The notes under the pieces were generated by a model. It searched no databases, was not told the DNA's origin, and saw only the letters and a program-made list of their open reading frames with translations. Source: Haemophilus_D parainfluenzae_Y (GTDB lineage: Bacteria > Pseudomonadota > Gammaproteobacteria > Enterobacterales > Pasteurellaceae). Taken from it: DNA of 64,000 bases. The stretch spans positions 62,001-126,000 of the forward strand of contig JAGZOA010000001.1 of the NCBI GenBank assembly GCA_018363335.1. The letters are read 5' to 3'. Both the position numbers and the translations under genes were made by a program. Of the stretch, positions 51,220 to 60,500 are shown piece after piece; the stretch's first letter is position 1; every line of letters starts with the position of its first letter.

Positions 51220-52899
51220 ATGATTCCAAGTATTTTTCTGAGTTTATTTTTTATTGCGACGGTGATTTTTATCGTCAATTCGCACTATCGTTGGACATAT
51301 TTTTTTGCGATTGCATTATTCGTCTTATTGTTTAGTTCAATGTTTGCGATAACAGGTCAATGGCAACGCGGATTGAATTTTGCGTCCGTACTTTTTGTGG
51401 TGTTGATGCTATTCCATCGAATGAAAATTCATTACTACAAACAACCTTTACTCATTTCAGATTTTTGGCTTGTGGCAGACTGGCGAAATTGGGAAACCCT
51501 CTTACATTATAAAGGGGCCATTTTCGGCGTGTTGGGGCTATTAGGTCTGTTGGGGTATGCTATCTTTGGCTGGTCAGATGTTGAAACTGCCTCAACTGGA
51601 TTTCGTGTATTTGCAGCAATACTCGCAGCAACAAGCTTTGGTTTAATGTGGCATTATTCTAAAGATCCGGATGCGACAAAAGTCTGGCTAGATTCATTGC
51701 CGGATGATGGTCGAGATGTTTTCTTAAACCTGCCAATGTCTTGTCGTGGCGTATTCTTTAAAGTGCCAGAATTTGAAGGCGATAGCCAAAAATTTAAAGA
51801 AAAACTGACCGCACTTTTAAGTGAAAAGGCAGAGAGCAAAACTGAAAGTGCAGAAAAGCCAGACGCAGAAAAGCCAGATATTGTGGTGTGTTTACAAGAA
51901 TCAACCTTGAATCCTCATCAATTTGATTTTGATGCAGAAACCATCCCACCATTTTCAATGTTTAATAAGCAAGAAGATACCGCATTTGTAAGTCCATTGC
52001 GTGTACATACGGTGGGCGGCGCAACGTGGAAATCTGAATTTGCTTTCCTTGCAGGGGTGCCTTCAACCGATTTTGGTGCTTTGGCAAGTGGGGTGTTTTA
52101 TTCGGTTGTGCCACACTTACAAACGGGTTTTATCAAAAATCTTCGTGAGCAAGGCTATTTTTGTGTGGCGTTATCGCCTTTTACGAAAGGTAACTACAAC
52201 GCAAAACCAGCTTATGACCACTTTGGTTTTGATTTGATGTTGCAACCACAAGATTTAGGCTATCCCGCATCAATCAGCAAAAATCTTTGGCATATTAGCA
52301 GTGAAGAGATGATGTATTACACCAAACTGATTTTACAGAAACAGCATCCATCATTGGAAAATGTGAAACAGCCCATGTTTGTTTATGTGCTCACGATGAA
52401 AGAGCACGGCCCTTACAACACGAACATGCCAAACCATTTTAATTTGGCGAGTAAGCGTTTAGGGGGAAAAGCGATTTCCTGCCTAAATGATTATATTGAT
52501 CGCATTGCTAGCCTCAATGAGGCAATCGAAGGTTTAAATGATTATTTAAAATCACGTGAAACGCCTTATGTATTCGGTTATTTTGGTGATCATCAAGTCG
52601 CTTTTGATAATCAGCTTCCACCGAAAAAAGGTAACTTTGCGAACCCGGATTATTTGACTCAATTTGTAGTTAGAACTAATCGTAAGACTGACTTTGTTCA
52701 ACAGCAAGATTTCTTAGATTTAGCCTTTGTTGGTGGTGTATTGCTTGATGTGGCAGGTTTATCACCGAAAGATGACTTTATGCGAGCGAATATCGCGATG
52801 CGTCAGCTAAGCCAAGGGAAGCTCGAAGATGCAGAGGATATGGATTTAGTGAATAGCTATCGAAATTATCTGTATCAAGATTTAAAAATTGCGCAATAA
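51220..52899 (+). CDS. Sulfatase-superfamily membrane enzyme (LtaS/phosphoethanolamine-transferase type)
   Basis: A 559-residue protein. About five membrane spans fill residues 1-145; a charged linker (KAESKTESAEKPDAEKPD) leads to a periplasmic alkaline-phosphatase-fold domain. VVCLQESTLNPHQFD near 225 supplies the likely threonine nucleophile. MKEHGPYNTNMPNHF near 390 and FGYFGDHQVAF near 445 supply metal ligands. Such enzymes move phosphoglycerol or phosphoethanolamine to lipids or LPS. In Haemophilus a role in LPS phosphoethanolamine decoration is plausible but unproven. It is 22 bp after mutT. The frame ends at a shared terminator. Confidence 0.78.
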   Translation: MIPSIFLSLFFIATVIFIVNSHYRWTYFFAIALFVLLFSSMFAITGQWQRGLNFASVLFVVLMLFHRMKIHYYKQPLLISDFWLVADWRNWETLLHYKGAIFGVLGLLGLLGYAIFGWSDVETASTGFRVFAAILAATSFGLMWHYSKDPDATKVWLDSLPDDGRDVFLNLPMSCRGVFFKVPEFEGDSQKFKEKLTALLSEKAESKTESAEKPDAEKPDIVVCLQESTLNPHQFDFDAETIPPFSMFNKQEDTAFVSPLRVHTVGGATWKSEFAFLAGVPSTDFGALASGVFYSVVPHLQTGFIKNLREQGYFCVALSPFTKGNYNAKPAYDHFGFDLMLQPQDLGYPASISKNLWHISSEEMMYYTKLILQKQHPSLENVKQPMFVYVLTMKEHGPYNTNMPNHFNLASKRLGGKAISCLNDYIDRIASLNEAIEGLNDYLKSRETPYVFGYFGDHQVAFDNQLPPKKGNFANPDYLTQFVVRTNRKTDFVQQQDFLDLAFVGGVLLDVAGLSPKDDFMRANIAMRQLSQGKLEDAEDMDLVNSYRNYLYQDLKIAQ

Positions 52900-52900
52900 T

Positions 52901-52932
52901 AAAAAATCTCGGTTAACGCCGAGATTTTTTTA
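52901..52932. terminator. Bidirectional terminator between the sulfatase-family gene and holA
   Basis: AAAAAATCTCGG (52901-52912) pairs with CCGAGATTTTTT (52919-52930) over 12 bp, loop TTAACG, with A and T tracts on both sides. Confidence 0.9.
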
Positions 52933-53967
52933 TAAGCAAAATTTAACCGATAAGTCTGCCAATTTTACCCACACGTCGTGACCATATTCTTGCTTGGTTG
53001 TGCGCTCAATATCTGCCAACTCTTGCAATATTTCAAAGAGCTTTTGATAGGTGAGTCGTTGTATCGCTGCCGTATAAAGATGACGACGATTCTGCCAAAT
53101 TTTGAGGCGGTCAAAATCCGCTTTGAGTGTCTGTGTTGGCAAACTTGTTTGAAGAGATGGATTGCGAAGCTGTGGTTTTGTTAATTCTAACAAGGTGAGT
53201 AGTTCACGCTGCAAAGTACGCAATAAAATGACAGGTTGCACATCTTCAGCTTGTAAACCTCGCAAAATCCGCTTTGAACGATTTGCCTTGCCTGCTAACA
53301 ATGCATCAATCCATTGGAAAGGGGTAAAAACAGAAGATTGCTCTACGACGGATTTTACGCGGTTATACGTGAGTTTGTGATCAGGATAAAGCAAATCTAA
53401 AAGCTGTAATGCTTGTTTCAATGCCAGTAGATTATTTTCATAGCTATAACAAAGCAGTTGAACGGCTTCCTCATCAGCTGATAATCCCATGTTTTTTGTA
53501 CGATGCTTAACCCAACGAGAAAGCTGTTCTGAATTTGGTGTTTGGCAGTTAACAATAACAGCTTGTGGCTCAAGTTGATTTGCTTGAATAAACCACTCTT
53601 GTTTTTCGGCTGCTTTAGACAATTTAGGCAAGGTGAGAACAAGCAAGCTATCTTCATTTAATCCACTAATAAATTGCTGAAGGTTTTTCTGCAAAAGTGC
53701 GGTCAAATTTTCGGGTAAATTGAGAATGAAAATTTGCTTATTAAAGAAGAGCCCCATAGATTGGCTAGCCTCAATTAATGTAGGCCAGTCAGTATTAGTA
53801 TCTATGGTGATTTGATTTTTTTCGTCAAAACCTTGAAGAAGGGCGGCTTGGTGAATGAGGTCTTCACTTTCACTGAGCAACAGGGGATCTGCCCCAACCA
53901 AAAAATAGACTTTCGCTAAATGGCTGTTCAGGTTAGAGGCCAGTTGCTCAGGAAAAATGCGGTTCAT
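52930..53967 (-). CDS. holA: DNA polymerase III delta subunit
   Basis: A 345-residue clamp-loader subunit that opens the beta ring. It starts MNRIFPEQLASNLNSHLAKVYFLVGADPLLLSES, the typical delta N-terminus with a degenerate P-loop. Middle segments (SRWVKHRTKNMGLSADEEAVQLL, FQWIDALLAGKANRSKRILRGL) fit domain II and III. It overlaps lptE by one base. The leuS-lptE-holA order is as in E. coli. Confidence 0.95.
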   Translation of the reverse strand: MNRIFPEQLASNLNSHLAKVYFLVGADPLLLSESEDLIHQAALLQGFDEKNQITIDTNTDWPTLIEASQSMGLFFNKQIFILNLPENLTALLQKNLQQFISGLNEDSLLVLTLPKLSKAAEKQEWFIQANQLEPQAVIVNCQTPNSEQLSRWVKHRTKNMGLSADEEAVQLLCYSYENNLLALKQALQLLDLLYPDHKLTYNRVKSVVEQSSVFTPFQWIDALLAGKANRSKRILRGLQAEDVQPVILLRTLQRELLTLLELTKPQLRNPSLQTSLPTQTLKADFDRLKIWQNRRHLYTAAIQRLTYQKLFEILQELADIERTTKQEYGHDVWVKLADLSVKFCL

Positions 53968-54470
53968 TATTTTCCTTGAACTTGATGTTGCAAGGCGGCC
54001 ATTTTATTAATTAATTGGCGAGCCGCTTGTTCACGCATATCATTCCAAATCACATCGCGCTCAGCTGATTTTGCTAATGCAGCACGTGAGTTATCAAAGA
54101 AAGTGCGGTTGATTTTTGCAGAGATTGGATAGGTTTCTCCGTTAGCCAAGCGTACACTTGCTTCAACATCAAGGGTCAGTACTTTTTCTGCTTCACGACC
54201 TTGTTTAAAGACTGATGCGACTTTGTCGCTTGAAGTCTGTTTATTTAAACGCAACACTGGCACCCCTTGTTTTGCAGGCACAAGGTTTACGTTGTTGCTA
54301 AGCAGTTGCTTACGCATAGCCATAGACATTTCACTGTATGGGTCGCTACTTTCAAGAGCCATTGTTTTTAATTCTGCAGGAACAGCCGCACCATTATCGA
54401 AGTGCCAACCACAAGCCGTTAAAAAGGCAGTTGCCCCAACAAAGCAGATCGTTTTGATTGATTTCATCAT
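53967..54470 (-). CDS. lptE: LPS-assembly lipoprotein LptE
   Basis: A 167-residue outer-membrane lipoprotein that plugs LptD in LPS export. The signal peptide ends at TACGWHF, with the lipidated cysteine in a typical L-T-A-C box. The mature region has the family's conserved GWHF start and a LMAMRKQLLSNNV-type helix, here SMAMRKQLLSNNVNL. It is co-transcribed between leuS and holA. Confidence 0.92.
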   Translation of the reverse strand: MMKSIKTICFVGATAFLTACGWHFDNGAAVPAELKTMALESSDPYSEMSMAMRKQLLSNNVNLVPAKQGVPVLRLNKQTSSDKVASVFKQGREAEKVLTLDVEASVRLANGETYPISAKINRTFFDNSRAALAKSAERDVIWNDMREQAARQLINKMAALQHQVQGK

Positions 54471-54557
54471 AAAAATTACCTGTAAAATTCACCGCACTTT
54501 ATTTTGTTTAAGAGCTGTTTATGCAACTCTTAGAATAAAATGCGGTTATTTTATGGA

Positions 54558-57146
54558 TTATTGCGGTTTAACCACCACATTTAACAATTTACCTGGTACA
54601 TAAATCACTTTCACGATTTGTGTATTGTCAGTAAATTTCTTCACATTTTCATCTGCAAATGCAACCGTTTTCACGGTTTCTTCATCCGCATCAGCTGCAA
54701 CAGTCACTTTACCACGAACTTTACCGTTGACTTGTACCACGATAAGTTTTTCATCTTCTACCATCGCTGCTTCATCGGCTTTCACCCATTCTGCATGGTC
54801 GATATTGCTTTCGTTGCCTAAAGCTTTCCATAACTCAAAGCAGATATGTGGTGTGATTGGGTAAAGCATACGCACGACAGCACTTAATGCTTCTGCCATA
54901 ACCGCACGATCTTGCTCGCTTTCTAATGGTGCACGGGTTAATTTATTCATTAACTCCATTACTGCCGCAATAGCGGTATTGAAAGTCTGACGTCGACCAA
55001 TATCATCGCTCACTTTCGCGATCGTTTTATGCACATCACGGCGAAGTGCTTTTTGGTCTGCAGAAAGTGCGGTCACATCTAAAGCGGTTTTTGCAGGATT
55101 TTGACTGTATTCATACACCAAATTCCATACACGACCTAAGAAACGTTTTGCCCCTTCTACGCCAGATTCTTGCCATTCAAGCGTCATTTCCGCAGGAGAC
55201 GCGAACATCATGAAGAGACGCACGGTATCTGCACCATATTTTTCCACCATTTCTTGTGGATCGATACCGTTATTTTTGGATTTCGACATTTTGGTCATAC
55301 CGGTATGCACCAATTCACGGCCTTCCGGATCAGTGGCTTTGATGATACGACCTTTTTCATCACGCTCAAGGGTCACTTGCGTTGGGCTCACCCAAATACG
55401 CTCGTTGGTTGGGCTGGTGTAGTAGAATGCATCGGCTAACACCATACCTTGGCATAATAATTTTTGTGCTGGCTCATCGCTCGTTACGAAACCTGCATCA
55501 CGCAATAATTTGTGGAAGAAACGGAAGTAGAGCAAGTGCATGGTCGCGTGCTCGATACCACCGATATATTGATCTACCGGCAACCAATAGTTGGCTTCCT
55601 CTTTATCCAACATGCCTTCAGCATAGCTTGGTGAAGTGTAGCGTGCGTAGTACCAAGACGATTCCATAAAGGTATCAAAGGTATCGGTTTCTTTTAATGC
55701 AGGCTCGCTGTTAAAGGTGGTTTTCGCCCAATTTGGATCCGCTTTAATTGGACTTTTTACGCCATCCATGACCACATCTTCCGGCAGAATAATCGGTAAA
55801 TCTTCGATTGGTGCCGGTACGGTTTCACCGTTTGGCAAGGTCAGCATTGGAATTGGTGCACCCCAATAACGTTGACGGGAAACGCCCCAGTCACGTAAAC
55901 GATAGTTAACTTGGCGTTTACCCACGCCTAATTTTTCTAATTTATCCGCGATACCGTTGAATGCGCCATCAAAATCTAAACCATCAAACTCAGCAGAGTT
56001 CACTAATTTACCGTGTTCAACGAAAGCTTGTTTGGTTAAATCAATTTCTTCATCTGCAAGCGGTGCGATTACCTGTTTAATTGGCAAATTGTATTTTTGA
56101 GCAAATTCAAAGTCGCGTTGGTCGTGCGCTGGAACTGCCATTACTGCACCAGTACCGTAGTGCATTAACACGAAGTTAGCGACCCAAATCGGTAATTTTT
56201 CACCGGTTAATGGATGAATAGCGAATAAGCCAGTTGCCATCCCTTTTTTCTCCATAGTGGCAAGGTCTGCTTCCGCAACTTTGGCATTTTTTGCTTCACG
56301 GATAAATTCTGCTAATTCAGGATTTTTTTCTGCTGCTAATTCTGCTAATGGGTGCGCTGCCGCGATACCTAAATAGCTCACACCATAGAAAGTATCAGGA
56401 CGGGTCGTATAAACCGCAACTTTTTCTGTGGTATCCGCTACATCAAACGTAATTTCCACCCCTTCAGAACGGCCGATCCAGTTACGTTGCATGGTTTTAA
56501 CCATGTCTGGCCATTGTGGTAGTTGGTCTAATCCACCTAATAATTGTTCAGCGTAATCAGTAATTTTAATGAACCATTGTGGGATTTCTTTTTGTTCGAC
56601 CGGAGTGTCACAACGCCAGCAGCAACCTTCGTGCACCTGTTCGTTAGCCAATACGGTTTCATCGTTCGGACACCAGTTTACAGTGGAGGTTTTTTTGTAT
56701 ACTAAGCCTTTTTTGTAAAGCTCGGTGAAGAACCATTGTTCCCATTTATAGTATTCCGGACGGCAAGTCGCAATTTCGCGATCCCAGTCATAACCAAAGC
56801 CCAACATTTTGAGCTGTTTTTTCATGTATTCGATGTTTTCGTAAGTCCATTTTGCCGGTGCGGTTTTATTTTTAATCGCAGCACCTTCCGCTGGCAAACC
56901 AAAAGCATCCCAACCAATTGGTTGTAACACATTTTTACCGTTCATACGTTGATAACGAGAAACCACATCACCGATAGTGTAGTTACGCACATGGCCCATG
57001 TGTAAACGACCAGATGGGTAAGGGAACATTGAAAGACAGTAATATTTTTCTTTAGATGTATCTTTGATGGCTTTGAAGACTTTATTTTCAGCCCAATATT
57101 GTTGAACAGCGGGTTCAATCAAATCGGGACGGTAATGTTGTTGCAT
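54558..57146 (-). CDS. leuS: Leucyl-tRNA synthetase
   Basis: An 862-residue class I synthetase. It shows the HIGH-type motif PYPSGRLHMGHVRNY near residue 42, a CP1 editing domain with TTRPDTFYGVSYLG near 250, zinc-like CxxC pairs (WCPNDETVLANEQV, CCWRCDTP), and MSKSKNNGIDP near 620 (KMSKS). The C-terminal domain ends LNVVVKPQ. Length is normal. An uptake dyad lies upstream. Confidence 0.98.
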   Translation of the reverse strand: MQQHYRPDLIEPAVQQYWAENKVFKAIKDTSKEKYYCLSMFPYPSGRLHMGHVRNYTIGDVVSRYQRMNGKNVLQPIGWDAFGLPAEGAAIKNKTAPAKWTYENIEYMKKQLKMLGFGYDWDREIATCRPEYYKWEQWFFTELYKKGLVYKKTSTVNWCPNDETVLANEQVHEGCCWRCDTPVEQKEIPQWFIKITDYAEQLLGGLDQLPQWPDMVKTMQRNWIGRSEGVEITFDVADTTEKVAVYTTRPDTFYGVSYLGIAAAHPLAELAAEKNPELAEFIREAKNAKVAEADLATMEKKGMATGLFAIHPLTGEKLPIWVANFVLMHYGTGAVMAVPAHDQRDFEFAQKYNLPIKQVIAPLADEEIDLTKQAFVEHGKLVNSAEFDGLDFDGAFNGIADKLEKLGVGKRQVNYRLRDWGVSRQRYWGAPIPMLTLPNGETVPAPIEDLPIILPEDVVMDGVKSPIKADPNWAKTTFNSEPALKETDTFDTFMESSWYYARYTSPSYAEGMLDKEEANYWLPVDQYIGGIEHATMHLLYFRFFHKLLRDAGFVTSDEPAQKLLCQGMVLADAFYYTSPTNERIWVSPTQVTLERDEKGRIIKATDPEGRELVHTGMTKMSKSKNNGIDPQEMVEKYGADTVRLFMMFASPAEMTLEWQESGVEGAKRFLGRVWNLVYEYSQNPAKTALDVTALSADQKALRRDVHKTIAKVSDDIGRRQTFNTAIAAVMELMNKLTRAPLESEQDRAVMAEALSAVVRMLYPITPHICFELWKALGNESNIDHAEWVKADEAAMVEDEKLIVVQVNGKVRGKVTVAADADEETVKTVAFADENVKKFTDNTQIVKVIYVPGKLLNVVVKPQ

Positions 57147-57264
57147 AGAAAATCACCTTAAATTTTGACCGCACTTTGCGGCATATTTTGCTTTGTAAAA
57201 TGTGATATAGGATAGCGTAAAACGGGAAAAATTGGTAGAAAGTGCGGTGATTTTTTTGCTGATT

Positions 57265-57552
57265 TTATAAGAGATTTTGAATTTCGGATGGAATTAATTT
57301 AGGCGAAGGAATCCAAACTTGTTTATGTCGGTTTAATTCACCTTTTTCAAGAACTATTGAGCTCTTAGGTACTTTGAATGCTTTACTCAAAAATTTCAGC
57401 AGGTGGGCATTTGCTTGACCATCAACTGGTGGAGCTGTAATCGTAATCTTGAGCTCATCATCATGTAATCCCACGATTTGATCTTTGCTAGCTTTGGGTT
57501 GCAAAATGATTTTAAGACGTAATCCTTCAGGCGTTTGTTCGATTGCAGACAT
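57265..57552 (-). CDS. yggU: YggU/DUF167 family protein
   Basis: A 95-residue protein with the family core LRLKIILQPKASKDQIVGLHDDELKITITAPPVDGQANAHLLKFLSKAF. The small alpha/beta fold is widely conserved, but its role is unclear. It is placed after yggT, as in many gammaproteobacteria. An 8-bp hairpin lies in the gap to yggT. Confidence 0.88.
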   Translation of the reverse strand: MSAIEQTPEGLRLKIILQPKASKDQIVGLHDDELKITITAPPVDGQANAHLLKFLSKAFKVPKSSIVLEKGELNRHKQVWIPSPKLIPSEIQNLL

Positions 57553-57582
57553 AACTAAATTTACTCACCACATTTACAAGAA

Positions 57583-57601
57583 GGGCTGGAAAATCCAGCC
57601 C
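57583..57601. terminator. Short strong hairpin between yggT and yggU
   Basis: GGGCTGGA (57583-57590) pairs with TCCAGCCC (57594-57601) around AAA. No clear T run follows in either direction, so it may be an mRNA-processing or partial stop signal. Confidence 0.5.
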
Positions 57602-57630
57602 GAAAAAATAATGTTATTTTTGACCGCACT

Positions 57631-58176
57631 TTAAGCGGCGATTACCCATAAAACCTTGAAATAATCGTAAAAGAGATTATTCAAAAATAATAGAACAATA
57701 GCGATAACCATCGGTGAAAAATCAATCACGCCCACAGTTGGTAAAATGCGTTTAATGGGTTTCAATAATGGTTCGGTAAGTTGATATAACGCATAGAAGG
57801 CAGGATTATTGCCACGATTAAACCAACTTAAAATTGCACCGGCGATTAACACATAGAAAATGGCCACACCGATATTTTTAATTAGCCCCAATATACCCAA
57901 AAGTAAGAAGAAACTGAGATTTAATCCGCCAAAGAGAACCGATTTTAGTCCGCAAAGCAAGAAGACTAAAAACAGTGCCGCCGTTTCCACTTTTTTCACC
58001 ACAGGAAAAACTTTACGCAATGGTGCAACAACTGGTTGGGTAAATTTCAGTGTAACTTGAGAAATAGGATTGTAATAATCCACGTTCGCTAAGGGAAGCC
58101 ACACGCGTAAAATTAATACTAAACAATACAGATCGATAATCGATCCTAAAAATAACGCAGTTTGGGAAATTTCCAT
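57631..58176 (-). CDS. yggT: YggT family membrane protein
   Basis: A 181-residue protein with about four membrane spans in two similar YggT units, each containing a W/F-rich loop (LILRVWLPLANVDYYNPISQVTLKFTQPVVAPLRKVFP and ILSWFNRGNNPAFYALYQLTEPLLKPIKRILP). I chose the ATG at 58176, which overlaps the corA stop as TAATG; the longer TTG start at 58185 is less likely. Function is uncertain (osmotic or membrane-related in E. coli). Confidence 0.9.
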   Translation of the reverse strand: MEISQTALFLGSIIDLYCLVLILRVWLPLANVDYYNPISQVTLKFTQPVVAPLRKVFPVVKKVETAALFLVFLLCGLKSVLFGGLNLSFFLLLGILGLIKNIGVAIFYVLIAGAILSWFNRGNNPAFYALYQLTEPLLKPIKRILPTVGVIDFSPMVIAIVLLFLNNLFYDYFKVLWVIAA

Positions 58177-59123
58177 TATAACCAACCTTTCCGTTTGAAA
58201 TAGATGTAAGGTGTAAGTGCCGCACCAATCATTAAGCCAATAGCCATTGGATAGCCATATTTAAAATGAAGCTCCGGCATAAATTCAAAGTTCATTCCGT
58301 AAGTGGATGCCACAAGTGTTGCCGGTAGGAACATGACCGACACCACCGAGAAGAATTTCATGATTTTATTCTGCTCGATATTAATATAACCCATTGCCGC
58401 CTGCATTAAAAAGTTTACTTTTTGGAATAAAGACTCATTATGCGGTTGCAAGGATTCGATATCTCGTAAGATTTCACGAGCTTGTTCTAACTGATTAGCC
58501 GGTAAACGTGTTTTACGCACTAAGAAACCCAATGCACGTTGTGTATCCATCAAACACAAACGCACTTTAGAACTGGTATCTTCTTGTTCTGTTAGGGTAT
58601 TTAAGGCTTCATCGAAAGCTTCATCTTGCGTACCGTTTAGAATTACACGACTTAATTTTTCTAAATCCGCATAAACATTTTCGATAACATCCGCTAATTG
58701 CTCAATTTTGGTTTCAAATAAGTCGAGCAAAACTTCATACGCATTGCATTCTAATAAGCGTTGACTACGGGAACGCATACGATATAAACGGAATGCCGGT
58801 AACTCACGATCACGCAAGGTAAATAGACGACCATCACGGATAGTAAATGCTACGCTTGCGAGGTCAGCGTAGTTTTCTTCGTCTTCACAATAGAAGAATG
58901 AGTGCAAGTGTAAACCGTCTTCGTCTTCGAAGAAACGCGCGGATGCCTCGATGTCTTCTAATTCGAGGAATGAGGCGAGACTTTGTCCTAAGCCTTCTTG
59001 CAACATTTCACGTTCTTCCCCTGTCGGCTCCAGTAAATCTAACCAAATGGCAGAACTGAGCTCGGCTGGTTCGTCATCAATACGAAGCAAACGGGAATCG
59101 TTAATGGCAAAAGCGTTAATCAT
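58176..59123 (-). CDS. corA: CorA magnesium/cobalt transporter
   Basis: A 315-residue pentameric channel-type transporter. A large cytoplasmic N-terminal domain is followed by two C-terminal spans, with the selectivity motif YGMNFEFMPE (GMN) at the end of the first near residue 280, and a basic tail YFKRKGWL. It lies at the head of a corA-yggT-yggU operon. GGAGT lies before the ATG. A 245-nt hairpin-rich leader precedes it. Confidence 0.95.
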   Translation of the reverse strand: MINAFAINDSRLLRIDDEPAELSSAIWLDLLEPTGEEREMLQEGLGQSLASFLELEDIEASARFFEDEDGLHLHSFFYCEDEENYADLASVAFTIRDGRLFTLRDRELPAFRLYRMRSRSQRLLECNAYEVLLDLFETKIEQLADVIENVYADLEKLSRVILNGTQDEAFDEALNTLTEQEDTSSKVRLCLMDTQRALGFLVRKTRLPANQLEQAREILRDIESLQPHNESLFQKVNFLMQAAMGYINIEQNKIMKFFSVVSVMFLPATLVASTYGMNFEFMPELHFKYGYPMAIGLMIGAALTPYIYFKRKGWL

Positions 59124-59239
59124 TGGTCATACTCCTTTTGGGATTATGAAGATCCAACAGTGAACAAAAAAAGATCAAACGAAATGGGCACTAGAGAAAG
59201 TGCGGTCAAATTTTTGTATGTTTTAAAAATGGGTTTCGT

Positions 59240-59330
59240 TCGATAAAAGATGCCGAAGAAAGGTAAATTGATTACCAGCGAACTCTCGCTGATAAGAGGC
59301 GAGAGTCTAAAGCGATATTCGGTATCGACT
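59240..59330 (-). ncRNA. Structured 5' leader of corA (possible riboswitch or attenuator)
   Basis: Several stems lie in the transcribed leader: ACTCTCGC/GCGAGAGT (59282-59289 and 59299-59306), GGTAA/TTACC (59262-59266 and 59272-59276), and CGATA/TATCG (59313-59317 and 59323-59327). The last competes with a longer pairing of 59318-59326 with 59249-59257 (8 of 9 pairs). Mutually exclusive helices are typical of regulatory leaders. I cannot match a known Mg-box class. Confidence 0.45.
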
Positions 59331-59375
59331 ATGACTGTCCAAAGTGTGTGTCCTTCTCGTTAAAAAATCGGGCGA

Positions 59376-59404
59376 ATGTTACGCTTGAAAGGCGCTTTCG
59401 TCAA
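59376..59404 (-). promoter_or_regulatory. Sigma-70 promoter of corA
   Basis: On the minus strand, TTGACG (59404-59399), a 17-bp spacer and TAACAT (59381-59376). It gives a leader of about 245 nt and accounts for most of the 311-bp corA-yajG gap. Confidence 0.65.
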
Positions 59405-59434
59405 GTATTATTGAAAAGGACACGGCACTTTTAA

Positions 59435-60034
59435 TTAATTAGTATATTGATTAATTGCGTTAGTAACTTCTTGATCTTGATAAATATTATTAACAATATC
59501 TTTGAAGGTTTCGCCTAACACTTTTTGAATTTCATCATTGCTCGCATTAAATGCGCCAGATTGTGAACGGGTCGCATTAAAGGTTTTGTTATATTGTCCA
59601 CGTGGGCCTTGTACATAAACAACAGCTTGGATTTTGCTGTTCAAGGTATAACGTAAATTACCTTGATCTACGTGAGTGTTGAATTCTTTCACTTCAACGG
59701 TTACACCAGCATTCGCATTATTAGCTTGTCCGATACGGAAACCTTTGCTGACTAAATTTTGTTGCATTACTTGTTGGAAAAGTTGAGTAACGCTTGGTGA
59801 GGCGTTTAATTTAATCAGCTCACCTGATTTAGTATAAGTTGCAATTTCTTGTTGTGGACGAGAATCGCGAGTATTAACTGTTACCACTGCTGATTGGTTA
59901 ATATTCATTGATGCAGTTGGCGATTGAGGGGTAAAAGTTAAGGTATTAGATTGCGCTTGGCAACCCGCTAAAAATAATGTCGCAGCGGCCAACGTCATTG
60001 TTGATAATGCTTTGATTTTGTTTGTTACTTTCAT
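59435..60034 (-). CDS. yajG: YajG family lipoprotein
   Basis: A 199-residue lipoprotein: signal peptide ending FLAGCQAQS (L-A-G-C box) and then a domain with NTLTFTPQSPTASMN, VNTRDSRPQQEIATYTK and a C-terminal VLGETFKDIVNNIYQDQEVTNAINQY. The family has unknown function and is found across gammaproteobacteria. It is divergent from bolA, whose start is 84 bp away. Confidence 0.88.
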   Translation of the reverse strand: MKVTNKIKALSTMTLAAATLFLAGCQAQSNTLTFTPQSPTASMNINQSAVVTVNTRDSRPQQEIATYTKSGELIKLNASPSVTQLFQQVMQQNLVSKGFRIGQANNANAGVTVEVKEFNTHVDQGNLRYTLNSKIQAVVYVQGPRGQYNKTFNATRSQSGAFNASNDEIQKVLGETFKDIVNNIYQDQEVTNAINQYTN

Positions 60035-60118
60035 AATTTCCTCATTGAATTAGGTTAATTTGTGTTATTCTTACAAACTTAACGCTGAATGTATAGCAAA
60101 AAGTTAGGGAGTTTATTT

Positions 60119-60430
60119 ATGTCAAAACAGCAAGAATTATTAGAGAGAATTCAGGCCGAGTTTCAACCGCACTTTGTCACCGTGGAAAATGAAAGCCATA
60201 TGCACAGTTCCGGTCGTGGAGCCGATTCTCATTTTAAATTAGTGATTGTCAGCGATGCTTTTGAAGGCATGCGCAAGGTGCAGCGTCACCAAAAACTTTA
60301 CCAACTTTTTGCCGATGATTTAAAAAATGGCATTCACGCATTAGCTCTTCACCTCTATACAAAAAGCGAATGGGAGAGTCTAGGTGAAGCATTTCCAAAA
60401 TCACCAAATTGTCTTGGTGTTGGACAGTAA
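60119..60430 (+). CDS. bolA: BolA family protein
   Basis: A 103-residue protein with the BolA core: LERIQAEFQPHFVTVENESHMHSSGRGADSHFKLVIVSDAFEGMRKVQRHQKLYQLFADDLKNGIHALALHLYTKSEW, including the conserved histidine region. BolA proteins bind [2Fe-2S] clusters with monothiol glutaredoxins and affect shape and stress response. I chose ATG 60119 (AGGGAG upstream) over 60089. An uptake sequence is embedded in the coding region. Confidence 0.94.
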   Translation: MSKQQELLERIQAEFQPHFVTVENESHMHSSGRGADSHFKLVIVSDAFEGMRKVQRHQKLYQLFADDLKNGIHALALHLYTKSEWESLGEAFPKSPNCLGVGQ

Positions 60431-60470
60431 GTATTTCCTTACGTTCCCTATATTAGATTTTCATAAGAAT

Positions 60471-60500
60471 AGAGAAGGTAAGAGACATTCTCTCTTTTTT
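60471..60500 (+). terminator. Terminator of bolA
   Basis: AGAGAA (60471-60476) can pair with TTCTCT (60488-60493), or AGAGA-CAT-TCTCT within it, followed by CTTTTTT. Confidence 0.65.

Noticed and set aside
59124..59434. M-box (ykoK) Mg riboswitch before corA
   Set aside because: Conserved M-box sequence blocks are not recognisable; kept only as an unclassified structured leader.
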